IMG/VR virus record: IMGVR_UViG_3300022752_000022
Span: 62,001 to 126,000 of that record
DNA length: 64,000 nucleotides
Reading direction: 5' to 3' (one strand)
DNA from: a virus
The stretch's first letter is position 1. Every line of letters starts with the position of its first letter. This document shows positions 46,744 through 55,493 of the stretch, one piece after another. The position numbers were made by a program, and so were the translations under genes. A model generated the notes under the pieces. That model saw only the letters and a program-made list of their open reading frames with translations, did not search any database and was not told where the DNA came from.

Positions 46744-47093
46744 GTCAACAAATGGTTCACGATGTAGTAAGGTTTATTCAAGCGTGTGAGCAACTTCGCA
46801 CACCTAAAAATATAGAATTGTATGATAAACTAATTCATGAGGAATTTGAAGAATACATAGATGCAAAGAATGACGCAGAGAAATTGGATGCATGTATGGA
46901 CATGATTTGGGTGATTATTGGTTATTGTCATATGAAAGGTTGGAATGTAGAACGTGCATGGGAAGAAGTTGCAAGAAGTAATTTAGATAAGATTGATCCT
47001 GATACAGGATATGTTCTAAAAAATTCTGATGGTAAAGTGATGAAACCTAAGCATTGGAAAGCACCTGCACTTGAACAATTTGTTGAAGCATGA
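46740..47093 (+). CDS. mazG: MazG-like nucleotide pyrophosphohydrolase
   Basis: 117 residues, ATGA overlap. Metal-binding helices show IHEEFEEYIDAKND (EExxE) and EKLDACMDMIWVIIG (ExxD). RSNLDKIDPDTGYVLKNSDG follows. Phage MazG proteins hydrolyse dNTPs/NTPs or ppGpp-like nucleotides and are frequent in aquatic phages. The 3' end of the gene contains the promoter for the tmRNA. Confidence 0.82.
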   Translation: MSQQMVHDVVRFIQACEQLRTPKNIELYDKLIHEEFEEYIDAKNDAEKLDACMDMIWVIIGYCHMKGWNVERAWEEVARSNLDKIDPDTGYVLKNSDGKVMKPKHWKAPALEQFVEA

Positions 47094-47099
47094 TATAAT
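47071..47099 (+). promoter_or_regulatory. Promoter region of the tmRNA
   Basis: TTGAAC at 47071-47076, a 17-base spacer and a perfect TATAAT at 47094-47099, inside and just after the mazG end. A CTAAATAA late-like box follows at 47102-47109. Both would start transcription at about 47106-47115, where the first tmRNA helix begins. Confidence 0.65.
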
Positions 47100-47109
47100 C
47101 ACTAAATAA

Positions 47110-47465
47110 AATATTGTTGTATGAAGTTGAAGGAAACATGTTGCGGACGGCGGTTCAAATCCGCCCAGGTCCACCAAAAGCATGGCAGCGAAAGACGCCT
47201 AACCAGCGACCCTACCTACAAGGGAGAATACGGTGAATGATCAATTGTTGTGGTGACGATTGTATGTGTTCACGCCGCAGTAGGATGCTTTTGATGGGCC
47301 TGTACTGGTTTCGACGGAGCAAAGAGTACGGAAATGGACAACACGACAGGCGAAGGACGTAATCCTAGCAAAACGTTAAACGCAAACGACGAAAGATTTG
47401 CATTAGCCGCCTAAACACGGCTTAGGGTTTCGGTGAGTTTCCTCGTAACAGAATAACTCACCACA
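47110..47465 (+). ncRNA. ssrA: Circularly permuted (two-piece) tmRNA
   Basis: The acceptor piece comes first: T-arm GGCGG TTCAAAT CCGCC (47149-47165), acceptor strand CAGGTCC (47166-47172), discriminator A and CCA (47174-47176). The coding piece begins at 47296 with GGGCCTG, which pairs fully with CAGGTCC (one G-U), followed by the tmRNA signature TGGTTTCGACGG. The tag frame at 47382-47411 reads ANDERFALAA then TAA (47412-47414). CCTAA/TTAGG around the stop and an 8-bp hairpin (47432-47439 with 47455-47462) follow. ACAACA 47338-47343 pairs with TGTTGT 47115-47120 (helix 2). The intervening segment 47177-47295 closes by AAAAGCAT/ATGCTTTT. tmRNA rescues stalled ribosomes and tags peptides for proteolysis. 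Confidence 0.93.
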
Positions 47466-47493
47466 CACTCACACACATTTAAAGGAGACTATT

Positions 47494-47730
47494 ATGAGTG
47501 ATACGGCGTTTGGTATACGATTAGAAATTCTCAAAATGGCAAAAGATATAGTTGATCATGACTATTTTACAATGAGAGATTTTGAACAACAAATTTGGAA
47601 TACTAAAGCAGATGATGCTAGAGCAAAAGGCAAAGAAATACCACCATTTACTTTTACACCATATCCATCTGTTGATACTATCATAGCAAAAGCAAAAGAA
47701 CTTAATCGTTTTATTAGTGAAAGACAGTGA
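47494..47730 (+). CDS. Conserved small phage protein after the tmRNA
   Basis: 78 residues with ribosome site [54 protein letters not shown] helical pattern known from T4-like phages; function unknown. Overlaps the gmd frame slightly. Confidence 0.6.
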   Translation: MSDTAFGIRLEILKMAKDIVDHDYFTMRDFEQQIWNTKADDARAKGKEIPPFTFTPYPSVDTIIAKAKELNRFISERQ

Positions 47731-47735
47731 ATTTG

Positions 47736-48734
47736 ATGAAAGCATTTATTACTGGTATCACGGGGCAAGATGGCTCTTACTTAGCGGAACTTCTTTTGTC
47801 TAAAGGTTACGATGTGCATGGGCTTGTTAGACGCACTAGTACATATAATCTTCAAAACATTGAACATATTAAATCACAATTAAATCTTCATTACGGAGAT
47901 TTATCAGACGCATCAAATGTACACAATATCATTATGGACATTAAACCAAATGAAGTGTATAATCTCGGTGCACAATCACATGTTTCGGTTAGTTTTAAAT
48001 CACCTGCATATACTGCTGACGCAAATGGTGTTGGTGTTCTTCATATGCTTGAAGCTGTTAGAAAACTATCTGAACATCAAATCTGCAAATTCTATCAAGC
48101 ATCAACAAGTGAACTCTTTGGCAAAGTTCAACAAGTTCCACAAACAGAAAGCACACCGTTTTATCCACGAAGCCCTTATGCTGTAGCGAAACTATACGGC
48201 TACTGGATCACAGTCAACTATCGTGAAAGTTATAATTTATTTGCTTGTAACGGTATTCTATTCAATCACGAAAGTCCACGAAGAGGTGTAGATTTTGTTA
48301 CGAGAAAAATCACACATGGTTTAGTGAGAGCAATTCGTGGTGAAGGCCCAGTTCAATTAGGCAATCTAGATGCGAGACGAGATTGGGGCCATGCAAAAGA
48401 TTTTGTAAAAGCAATGTGGCTTATGCTTCAACAAACAAGAGCGGATGATTATGTGATTGCAACCGGTGTTCAACAAAGTGTCCGTGATTTCTGTGAAGTT
48501 GCCGCTAAGATTTTAGGAAAAGAAATTATTTGGACTGGCGTTGGATCATCCGAAAAAGGCATAGATAGATTAACTGGCAATGTTCTTATTGAAGTATCAG
48601 AAAAATTCTATAGACCAGCTGAAGTGAATACTTTATTAGGCAATTCAATGAAAGCAAGATCAGTTTTACAATGGAAACCTGAATATACATTTTATGATTT
48701 AGTGAAAGAAATGGTCATGGAGGACATGAAATGA
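47736..48734 (+). CDS. gmd: GDP-mannose 4,6-dehydratase
   Basis: 332 residues from ATG 47736 (GTG 47727 is an alternative). NAD(P)-binding [37 protein letters not shown], the catalytic [12 protein letters not shown] (YxxxK), and [16 protein letters not shown] are diagnostic. It makes GDP-4-keto-6-deoxymannose, precursor of fucose, rhamnose and perosamine-type sugars. First gene of a glycan cluster; ATGA overlap with the next gene. Confidence 0.92.
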   Translation: MKAFITGITGQDGSYLAELLLSKGYDVHGLVRRTSTYNLQNIEHIKSQLNLHYGDLSDASNVHNIIMDIKPNEVYNLGAQSHVSVSFKSPAYTADANGVGVLHMLEAVRKLSEHQICKFYQASTSELFGKVQQVPQTESTPFYPRSPYAVAKLYGYWITVNYRESYNLFACNGILFNHESPRRGVDFVTRKITHGLVRAIRGEGPVQLGNLDARRDWGHAKDFVKAMWLMLQQTRADDYVIATGVQQSVRDFCEVAAKILGKEIIWTGVGSSEKGIDRLTGNVLIEVSEKFYRPAEVNTLLGNSMKARSVLQWKPEYTFYDLVKEMVMEDMK

Positions 48735-49210
48735 ATTATGTATATGAAAGTCCGGATAAAGGCAAAACAATTTATCAAAGAGAATTTGGTTCAAATGAAA
48801 AAATTTTAATATCAAAGGAAAAATCTTCAATGATTTATGTGCCGATTAGCTTAGGGGAATTGATTGACAAACTCACCATTCTTCAGATAAAATTACAGCA
48901 GATTGATGATTCTGAAAAATTGAAGAATGTAAAGAATGAATGGGATCTTTTATCTAAACTTCCTGAGTACAGAGATGTTGCATATGAAATTGCACCATAT
49001 TTTACTGAGCTTTATAACATTAATATGGAACTTTGGGAGATTGAAGATGAAATTCGTGAGCATGAACTAAATCATGTTTTTGATTTCAAATTTATTCGTT
49101 TGGCTAGAAAAGTATATACGACAAATGATAAACGTGCAGCAATTAAAAAAGAAATCAATCTAAAATATGGATCAAAAATTATAGAAGAAAAATCTTATAA
49201 GGAATATTGA
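48731..49210 (+). CDS. DUF6165-like protein with an extra N-terminal module
   Basis: 159 residues. Residues about 1-33 ([19 protein letters not shown]) look like a separate small phage protein. From about 34 onward, [20 protein letters not shown] and [15 protein letters not shown] match a family found in surface-polysaccharide clusters (DUF6165-like). The fusion is in frame with no frameshift. Function unknown. Confidence 0.55.
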   Translation: MNYVYESPDKGKTIYQREFGSNEKILISKEKSSMIYVPISLGELIDKLTILQIKLQQIDDSEKLKNVKNEWDLLSKLPEYRDVAYEIAPYFTELYNINMELWEIEDEIREHELNHVFDFKFIRLARKVYTTNDKRAAIKKEINLKYGSKIIEEKSYKEY

Positions 49211-49211
49211 T

Positions 49212-50435
49212 ATGGCAAAATTAGTAAGTATGGGCGAACACTACGTAAGTGATTTCGTAAAGAGCGAAGAAGATACAAAAAATCGTTCCAGATACAGTTT
49301 AGATTTATGGTTAGATGGTACGCTAGGCGCCGTACGACTGCATGATTTAGCGCCGCACGATTCTATGTGGGGTCAGTATTGGTATAGAAGTGGTATCAAT
49401 TCTAGTATGAAAGCTGAACTGAATAGAATCGTCGGTGAAATTCTTCAGCGAATGAATCTTGAAAAAGATGATATTTGGTTAGATATTGCATGTAATGACG
49501 GCACACTTTTGAGTTATGTGCCACCTTATGTGAAACGAGTCGGCATTGATCCTTGCAATGATGAATATCTAAAAGAATCGAAACTACATGGTGAAATTGT
49601 TCAAGATTACTTTTCAAAAAATGCGTGGAATAAAACGACTGTCGCACATAAGAAAGCAAAAGTCATTACGTGTATTGCAATGTTTTATGATTTAGATGAT
49701 CCGAAACCATTCGTACAAGATATGTACGATATTTTGGATGATGATGGTGTTATCGTTCTTCAGATGAGTTACACACCATTGATGCTCAAACAAATGGCTT
49801 TTGATAATATTTGCCACGAGCATGTATATTATTATGATCTTACATCATTGCTTGGTTTGTTTGGCAGAGTTGGATTTAGATGTGTTGATTGTTCTTTGAA
49901 CGACACTAACGGCGGTAGTTTTAGAATTTATTTCAGAAAAGAGAAAGCAAATCCAGCGAAGTTTGGTTCAGCACCTTTGCGTGACGTATGTGAAACACGA
50001 GTCGCAAGTATTTTAGCATATGAGGGTAACGTTCTGAATATTCGCAAAGCAAGTGTATGGGATAACTTTGAAAAGCGCCTTAAGATTATGAAGCGTGATT
50101 TAACTAAACTCATTAAAGACATCAAAGCAGAAGGCAAAACAATCTACGGCTACGGCGCAAGTACAAAGGGTAATACATTACTTCAATACTTTGGATTGAC
50201 TGCAAACGAAATTACGGCCATTGCTGAACGAAGCCCATATAAGTTTGGATTGAAAACGATTGGCACACATATTCCTATTGTGAGTGAAGAAGAAATGCGG
50301 GCAGCAAAGCCTGATTATCTTTTGGTGCTACCCTGGCATTTCATTGACGAATTTTTAAATCGTGAACAAGAATATCTCAATGCTGGAGGAAAAATGATTG
50401 TTCCGTGTCCGGAAGTTAAAATATATGGAAATTAA
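49212..50435 (+). CDS. Sugar C-methyltransferase-like SAM enzyme
   Basis: 407 residues. SAM-binding core IWLDIACNDGTLLSYVPPYV and VGIDPC; FDNICHEHVYYYDLTSLLGL is the conserved active-site region of nucleotide-sugar C-methyltransferases. The C-terminal domain IYGYGASTKGNTLLQYFGL and LPWHFIDEFLNREQEYLNAG is also typical. The usual N-terminal zinc domain is missing. Probably methylates a keto-deoxysugar made downstream of Gmd. Confidence 0.78.
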   Translation: MAKLVSMGEHYVSDFVKSEEDTKNRSRYSLDLWLDGTLGAVRLHDLAPHDSMWGQYWYRSGINSSMKAELNRIVGEILQRMNLEKDDIWLDIACNDGTLLSYVPPYVKRVGIDPCNDEYLKESKLHGEIVQDYFSKNAWNKTTVAHKKAKVITCIAMFYDLDDPKPFVQDMYDILDDDGVIVLQMSYTPLMLKQMAFDNICHEHVYYYDLTSLLGLFGRVGFRCVDCSLNDTNGGSFRIYFRKEKANPAKFGSAPLRDVCETRVASILAYEGNVLNIRKASVWDNFEKRLKIMKRDLTKLIKDIKAEGKTIYGYGASTKGNTLLQYFGLTANEITAIAERSPYKFGLKTIGTHIPIVSEEEMRAAKPDYLLVLPWHFIDEFLNREQEYLNAGGKMIVPCPEVKIYGN

Positions 50436-51357
50436 TAAATTAATTTTCTTCAATCACTGGAGAAACGGTGATGTTTTTATCAATCGTGAGTATGTAAAAT
50501 ATTTTATCAATAAAATTGATGCGCCAGCTTACTACGCCCACAACAACCATTTTTCTACAACTCAAGATTTACCGTGTGAATTAATTAAAATGGAGCAACT
50601 TCCTTATGCATGTATGAATACATTCATGAAAAAAGGATATGATGCTGAGAAAAAAACTTTGTATATCAATACTTGGGTTGGTGCATGGATTGGTCAGTAT
50701 TTAAATCATGGTGAACACGCAAATTTCATGACACTGCGTAGAATTTGGAATGATCTTCATCAGTCTGTTTTTAAAACTGATATCGTAGGAAATCATTTTG
50801 ATTTTCTTCCTACGATAACATATAAATCTACCGATGCAAATTATATCATCGCAAATGCTTGGTGTGATAAACATAAAAATCATAAAATTGTAATGTTTTG
50901 TAATGGTAAGCAACACAGTGAACAAAGTGATATGGGTGATATGAAAAGAATTATAGATATCATCACATCAGACTATAGTGAAATTCTTTTTGTTGTTTGT
51001 GATAAATTAAATCTTAAAAAGAACAACATTGTTTATACTGATGACATTTTTGGCTCTTCAGTTGGTAATTTACCACACATATCTTATATCAGTACATTTG
51101 CTGATAAGATCATTGGTAAAAATAGTGGACCATTTAGTTATGCTCACACCAGAGCAAACAATCAAGATGCACAGAAAACCTTTTTTTGCTTTAGTAAAGA
51201 AATGAAATCTTGTTTGACTGGTGAAGGAAAATACTACGCAAAACACTGTTTTAGTGATACAATAGATGATGATGTTGCGATCCAATTATTAATCAATGAA
51301 TTGGAAACTTACGAGTATAATCCAAATCTAAAACCTATAAGGCATGTACATTTATGA
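50425..51357 (+). CDS. Glycosyltransferase-like protein in the glycan cluster
   Basis: 310 residues from ATG 50425, overlapping the preceding gene by 11 bases. LIFFNHWRNGDVFINREYVK is reminiscent of the N-terminal Gly-rich loop of GT9/heptosyltransferase-like enzymes, and KIIGKNSGPFSYAHTRANNQ of their C-terminal nucleotide-binding part. Assignment is by layout; substrate unknown. Confidence 0.5.
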   Translation: MEINKLIFFNHWRNGDVFINREYVKYFINKIDAPAYYAHNNHFSTTQDLPCELIKMEQLPYACMNTFMKKGYDAEKKTLYINTWVGAWIGQYLNHGEHANFMTLRRIWNDLHQSVFKTDIVGNHFDFLPTITYKSTDANYIIANAWCDKHKNHKIVMFCNGKQHSEQSDMGDMKRIIDIITSDYSEILFVVCDKLNLKKNNIVYTDDIFGSSVGNLPHISYISTFADKIIGKNSGPFSYAHTRANNQDAQKTFFCFSKEMKSCLTGEGKYYAKHCFSDTIDDDVAIQLLINELETYEYNPNLKPIRHVHL

Positions 51358-52286
51358 AAGTTCTTATCATCAATGGACCAAAAGAAAAGTGTGGAATTTA
51401 TCAATACTCACAATCATTATATGATGCATTATCATCTGTAAAATCAAAATATCAGTATGAATTTTTTCCAACAGGAAGTAGAGATGAAGCTAAAAATAGA
51501 ATTGCTGCGGAAGATATTCATGCTGTAATATACAACCATCATCCAATGGCACTCGAATGGTTAGACTCAGGATTTACGAGACCGATTAAAAACGATTTCG
51601 GTATAAAACAAATTATGATCACAGGCCATGAACACGAAACACGATACATTGGCGTTGATCAATACGTTTACACTGATCCAAATCATCCAACAAAAGATAA
51701 TGTACATTCTGGAATGCCACCATTACTTTATTATGATGACATTCAATACACTGCGCCGCAATCTGATGTTATTAAGATTGGAACAAGTGGTATCGGCAAT
51801 TCAACTAAAAATTTACATGAACTTGTTGAAAAAGTAAATAAAGATTTCGCTAATGAAAATGTGTTATTAAATGTCCATATTACAGATGGAGCTTATGTAG
51901 ATTCTACAGGCAAATTTTCAAATATGTTAGGTAACATATGTAAAGAAATCGCCGCTGAAAATGTCGAAGTGAATATTGTGCGTGAATTCTTTACAAAAAG
52001 AAATCTTGTTCAATGGCTTAATATCAACGATATCAACATTTATTACCATACTGTAGGTCCTCCGCTCGGTGTGAGTAGTTCTATAGACAGGGCAATTGAA
52101 TCAAAAAAACCTTTTGGTATAAACGAATCAAACTTTTTTAAACATGTAATTAGAGATTACAATAATTTAAACAAAACAAGCATCAAAGAAATTCTTGCGA
52201 TTGGCATTGATCCGTACAAAGAATTTTATGACGCATGGAATCCAGTAAAATTGGTAGAATTATACGAGAAAATTATTGGCGAATAA
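51354..52286 (+). CDS. Glycosyltransferase-like protein
   Basis: 310 residues, ATGA overlap. MKVLIINGPKEKCGIYQYSQ is a GT4-type first strand and loop (CGIYxYSxxL). IKIGTSGIGNSTKNLHELVE and IYYHTVGPPLGVSSSIDRAIESKKP resemble the donor-binding half. Donor and acceptor unknown. Confidence 0.55.
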   Translation: MKVLIINGPKEKCGIYQYSQSLYDALSSVKSKYQYEFFPTGSRDEAKNRIAAEDIHAVIYNHHPMALEWLDSGFTRPIKNDFGIKQIMITGHEHETRYIGVDQYVYTDPNHPTKDNVHSGMPPLLYYDDIQYTAPQSDVIKIGTSGIGNSTKNLHELVEKVNKDFANENVLLNVHITDGAYVDSTGKFSNMLGNICKEIAAENVEVNIVREFFTKRNLVQWLNINDINIYYHTVGPPLGVSSSIDRAIESKKPFGINESNFFKHVIRDYNNLNKTSIKEILAIGIDPYKEFYDAWNPVKLVELYEKIIGE

Positions 52287-52287
52287 A

Positions 52288-52965
52288 ATGTTACCTAGTG
52301 ATAGATTCTATACTAAAATTCAAAATAAAACTTTTAGATATCCTTTTTCAAGATGTGATGTTATCAATCGAAGCTATTCTCAAGCAATGCAAGATATAAT
52401 GATTCTTTCTTTAACAAAAGGTAAAACTAATGGCACATATCTTGAAATAGGATGTAACGTGCCTGACCATACAAATAACACTTATGTTATTGCTGAACTT
52501 TATGGATGGAAAGGTATAAGTTTAGACTATTTGCAAGAAATGAAATTTCCATGGAAGGTTTTACGCCCAGAGAGCTACTTTGTGTGCGAAAATGCATTAA
52601 CTGTAAATTACAATAAACTTTTAGGTGATTACTTTAAAGAAAATAAAACAATAGATTATCTTCAATTAGATGTTGATCCAAGTATCAATACATTAAAAAC
52701 TTTAGAAAGACTTCCAATGAAAGATTACAGATTTGGTTTTATTTCTTATGAAACAGACGTATACTTAGGAAATCAAAAAATTCGTGAGAAAAGCAGAAAA
52801 ATCTTTAGTGATTTAGGCTATACTCTACTTGTCGGTGATGTGATTGTTGAAGGTGATAAACCGTATGAAGATTGGTGGGTTGATATAAATTTGGTTGATT
52901 CTGAAATCGCAAATGATATTATTCATAGAAAAACTTCGCTGCCAGAAGAAATTTTGTTCGTCTAA
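52288..52965 (+). CDS. FkbM-like SAM methyltransferase
   Basis: 225 residues from ATG 52288. SQAMQDIMILSL then GTYLEIGCNVPDHTNNTYVI (SAM motif I) and LYGWKGISLDY fit the FkbM family; YLQLDVDPSINTLKTLERLP is the post-motif region. FkbM enzymes O-methylate sugars and related hydroxyls. Last gene of the glycan cluster. Confidence 0.65.
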   Translation: MLPSDRFYTKIQNKTFRYPFSRCDVINRSYSQAMQDIMILSLTKGKTNGTYLEIGCNVPDHTNNTYVIAELYGWKGISLDYLQEMKFPWKVLRPESYFVCENALTVNYNKLLGDYFKENKTIDYLQLDVDPSINTLKTLERLPMKDYRFGFISYETDVYLGNQKIREKSRKIFSDLGYTLLVGDVIVEGDKPYEDWWVDINLVDSEIANDIIHRKTSLPEEILFV

Positions 52966-52969
52966 ATAA
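52962..52969 (+). promoter_or_regulatory. Late-like box CTAAATAA before the SleB-like gene
   Basis: CTAAATAA overlaps the preceding stop codon and lies 28 bases before the ATG at 52998. Same variant box as at 23505 and 47102. Confidence 0.4.
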
Positions 52970-52997
52970 AAAATGTTTCACGTTACGGAGAGCAAAT

Positions 52998-53522
52998 ATG
53001 AAAACCTTACAGAAGGTTGTAGTTTTACTCTTTTCTCTAACTTTTTGTAAAGCGGTGTATGCGATTGATCCACAAACACTCTTGAAGAGCAAAGACGCAA
53101 GCAAAACAGACTTATACTGGATGGCACTCAATATATATCACGAAGCAGGAAATCAGCCATCAGTTGGTAAGATTGCTGTTGGTATGGTAGTTCTTAATCG
53201 TTTAAGTGACAAGGAAAACAGATTTCCTAAAACAATCAAAGGAATTGTAACACAAAATTGTCAGTTCTCTTGGTATTGCATTGTAAAAGATCATAAACCT
53301 AAGAACGATGACATGTGGAAACAATCATACAAAGTTGCAGAATTTCTCTTGACAAAATACAAAAAAGATGTTATGATAGACGTTGTAGAAGGTGCAACAC
53401 ACTTTCATGCGATATATGTGAAACCGCCGTGGATTAATACTGCGACAAAAGTTGTACAAATTGGTGATCACATTTTCTATCGTTGGGAAAAAGATGTCCA
53501 AAAAATCAAAATGCGAATCTAA
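52998..53522 (+). CDS. Secreted SleB-like cell-wall hydrolase
   Basis: 174 residues with ribosome site ACGGAGAGCAAAT. Signal peptide of about 23 residues (VVLLFSLTFCKAVYA). The Hydrolase_2/SleB pattern is clear: WMALNIYHEAGNQPSVGKIA with the catalytic Glu in YHEAGNQ, VGMVVLNRL, CQFSWYCI and GATHFHAIYVKPPW. It would act on peptidoglycan in the periplasm and could serve lysis together with the GH19 endolysin. Confidence 0.8.
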   Translation: MKTLQKVVVLLFSLTFCKAVYAIDPQTLLKSKDASKTDLYWMALNIYHEAGNQPSVGKIAVGMVVLNRLSDKENRFPKTIKGIVTQNCQFSWYCIVKDHKPKNDDMWKQSYKVAEFLLTKYKKDVMIDVVEGATHFHAIYVKPPWINTATKVVQIGDHIFYRWEKDVQKIKMRI

Positions 53523-53772
53523 AGAAATGAATTTAAATATATTAACTGCTAAAGAATTTGAACGAAGCATTATTACCATTATGCGTGATAAAAAACCAAT
53601 CAGCATGATTGATGCCATTGTTTTATATTGTGAAGAGAGAAAAATTGAAGTTGAAACCGCAGCAGCACTAGTTTCTCCTCGTATGAAAAGCCGAATTGAA
53701 ACTGAAGCGATTGATCTAAACATGATTGCAAGAAAAGCGAGATTACCAATTGACGAAGATGGAAGCTATTGA
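53494..53772 (+). CDS. 33: Late transcription coactivator, gp33-like
   Basis: 92 residues from ATG 53494 (ATG 53527 is an alternative; both follow weak sites). ILTAKEFERSIITIMRD, SMIDAIVLYCEERKIEVETA and KSRIETEAIDLNMIARKARL match the pattern I know for gp33-like proteins of aquatic T4-like phages. It directly precedes gp59 and gp32, as in T4. gp33 links RNA polymerase to the sliding clamp at late promoters. Confidence 0.7.
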   Translation: MSKKSKCESKEMNLNILTAKEFERSIITIMRDKKPISMIDAIVLYCEERKIEVETAAALVSPRMKSRIETEAIDLNMIARKARLPIDEDGSY

Positions 53773-54349
53773 AGCATACAGAATTTATTTAGCACTTAAA
53801 CATCACTTTACACTTGACAATTACGATTATTTCAAGTACAATAAGAAGACTAAAGTTACACTGGATAGTTTTCTAAAACGAAAAGACAGAATATTTTTTG
53901 CTAAACTTGGTAATCGCAAAGACAAATATCTTGAAGACTTTCTTGTTGCAAACTTTCTATATCAGACAAATATCTGGGTTGGTGAACTTTTGTCTGATGA
54001 ATGTGAAGAGCGGTATAAAGAATGGAAAAGAAAACAAGAATCACTTTCTTACCATTTCAAATCAGAAATGGAGTTTATTTCTGAGTTAGATATTGATGAA
54101 TTCAATAAATTATTTCAAACTATTAACGGAAATCATCCACGAATCATTCAAAAATATTTACACAAAGAAATCAGTATTGAATCGTTATGTATTTTAGATT
54201 CAATACTAAAGTTTACACACAAATCTGACAAACTTTTATTTGATCCAATTTATACCGATATTAGTAAATTATGCAAAAAATACCAGCCATTCTTAAAAGT
54301 AGACATAGTGAAGCAAAAGCAGACGTTAAAGCAGTTAGTACAGAAATAA
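53759..54349 (+). CDS. 59: Replicative helicase loader, gp59-like
   Basis: 196 residues from ATG 53759, overlapping gp33 by 14 bases. AYRIYLALKHHFTLDNYDYF, KRKDRIFFAKLGNRK, DFLVANFLYQTNIWVGELLS and KYLHKEISIESLCILDSILK correspond in order to T4 gp59 (YKLYLMIKQHM, KRRDKYFFQKLS, NLVANQDAWIGD). gp59 loads the gp41 helicase on gp32-coated forks. Confidence 0.85.
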   Translation: MEAIEAYRIYLALKHHFTLDNYDYFKYNKKTKVTLDSFLKRKDRIFFAKLGNRKDKYLEDFLVANFLYQTNIWVGELLSDECEERYKEWKRKQESLSYHFKSEMEFISELDIDEFNKLFQTINGNHPRIIQKYLHKEISIESLCILDSILKFTHKSDKLLFDPIYTDISKLCKKYQPFLKVDIVKQKQTLKQLVQK

Positions 54350-54444
54350 AAAAAGTTGTAAAAAGAAAAATTTGTGCTTTACTTATGCCAAAAAAGCATG
54401 TAGAATTGCTATATACACATGTAGATAATGAAATATGTGGATAA
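54271..54444 (+). CDS. Possible small basic protein overlapping the gp59 end
   Basis: 57 residues in another frame: MQKIPAILKSRHSEAKADVK, TEIKKVVKRKICALLMPKKH. It overlaps gp59 by 79 bases and lacks a clear ribosome site. The last 95 bases are the only coding candidate in the gp59-gp32 gap. Confidence 0.25.
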   Translation: MQKIPAILKSRHSEAKADVKAVSTEIKKVVKRKICALLMPKKHVELLYTHVDNEICG

Positions 54445-54501
54445 CAGTAATACACAAAGTAATATATTTTTTAATACATTTTAAATACGAGGTAATACAA
54501 C
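54445..54501 (+). other. AT-rich leader of the gp32 gene
   Basis: A very AT-rich stretch (TATATTTTTTAATACATTTT) before ribosome site CGAGGTAATACAAC. T4 gp32 represses its own mRNA by coating an unstructured AU-rich leader; this leader has that character. CATGTAG occurs twice just upstream (54398, 54419). No terminator or promoter stands out. Confidence 0.35.
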
Positions 54502-55386
54502 ATGGCAAATTCATTCGCTGATCTTAAAAAATCACGCACCCAAGCACTGGAAAAACTTTCAGGCGAACTCTCAAAGTTGACTGACAAAGAGAGTAGCAAA
54601 AAATCATATGAAGATGATCGATTCTGGAAACCAACTGTTGACAAAGCAGGCAACGGCATGGCGACGATTCGATTTCTGCCTTCACCTGAGGGTGAAGATA
54701 TGCCCTGGATTCAAATCTTTTCTCATTCCATTCAGGGACCCACGGGTCAATGGTTGATCGATAATTGTTTGACAACAATTAACAAAAAGTGTCCTGTGTG
54801 CGAACACAACACCGTTCTCTGGAATTCAGGTATTGAAGCAAATAAAGAGATTGTTCGCAAACAAAAGCGGAAACTTCAGTATATCTCTAACATCTATGTT
54901 GTTAAAGATCCGAGCAATCCTGACAATGATGGTAAAGTTTTTCTCTTCAAATTCGGAAAGAAAATTTTTGATAAATTGAATGACTTGATGAATCCTGAAT
55001 TTGAAGATGAAACACCCGTCAATCCTTTTGACTTGTGGGAAGGCGCAAACTTCAAATTGAAGATTCGTAAAGTTGAAGGTTATCAAAATTATGATAAATC
55101 AGAATTTGATAGCCCAAGCCCGCTTTCAAAAGATGATGATGATCTTGAACGCATTTGGAAATCCGAATACAAACTCGGTGAGTTTCTAGATCATACAAAC
55201 TTCAAATCGTATGATCAAATCAAAGAACGTTTAAATGTTGTCTTGGGAATTGCTGGTGCAACTGTTGCTGTTGCTGCTACATCAATTGAAAGGCCTGTTA
55301 CAAAATCTGCACCAATCGCAAAGATTGCCGAAGACGATGATGATGAAGACTTGAGCTATTTTGAAAAATTAGCTGAAGATGATTGA
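54502..55386 (+). CDS. 32: Single-stranded DNA-binding protein gp32
   Basis: 294 residues. N-terminal basic cooperativity domain (FADLKKSRTQALEKL), OB-fold core with the zinc site H75, C89, C97, C100 (FSHSI, DNCLTT, KCPVCEHN), and an acidic C-terminal tail (EDDDDEDLSYFEKLAEDD) that contacts replication partners. Coats single strands in replication and recombination. Follows gp33 and gp59 as in T4. Confidence 0.93.
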   Translation: MANSFADLKKSRTQALEKLSGELSKLTDKESSKKSYEDDRFWKPTVDKAGNGMATIRFLPSPEGEDMPWIQIFSHSIQGPTGQWLIDNCLTTINKKCPVCEHNTVLWNSGIEANKEIVRKQKRKLQYISNIYVVKDPSNPDNDGKVFLFKFGKKIFDKLNDLMNPEFEDETPVNPFDLWEGANFKLKIRKVEGYQNYDKSEFDSPSPLSKDDDDLERIWKSEYKLGEFLDHTNFKSYDQIKERLNVVLGIAGATVAVAATSIERPVTKSAPIAKIAEDDDDEDLSYFEKLAEDD

Positions 55387-55419
55387 TTAATTTCTCCTTG
55401 GTTCCCATAGTGGTACTTT

Positions 55420-55446
55420 AGGTGACAGAAATGTCACCTTTTTTTA
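55420..55446 (+). terminator. Rho-independent terminator after gp32
   Basis: Perfect stem AGGTGACA/TGTCACCT (55420-55427 with 55432-55439), GAAA tetraloop, then a run of T. Ends the plus-strand replication operon where it meets the minus-strand tail module; the complementary A-run may partly serve the other strand. Confidence 0.92.
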
Positions 55447-55493
55447 TCTATTTGTCGTTGCACACGGCTTGTTATCTGATTTGCGTTATTCCG

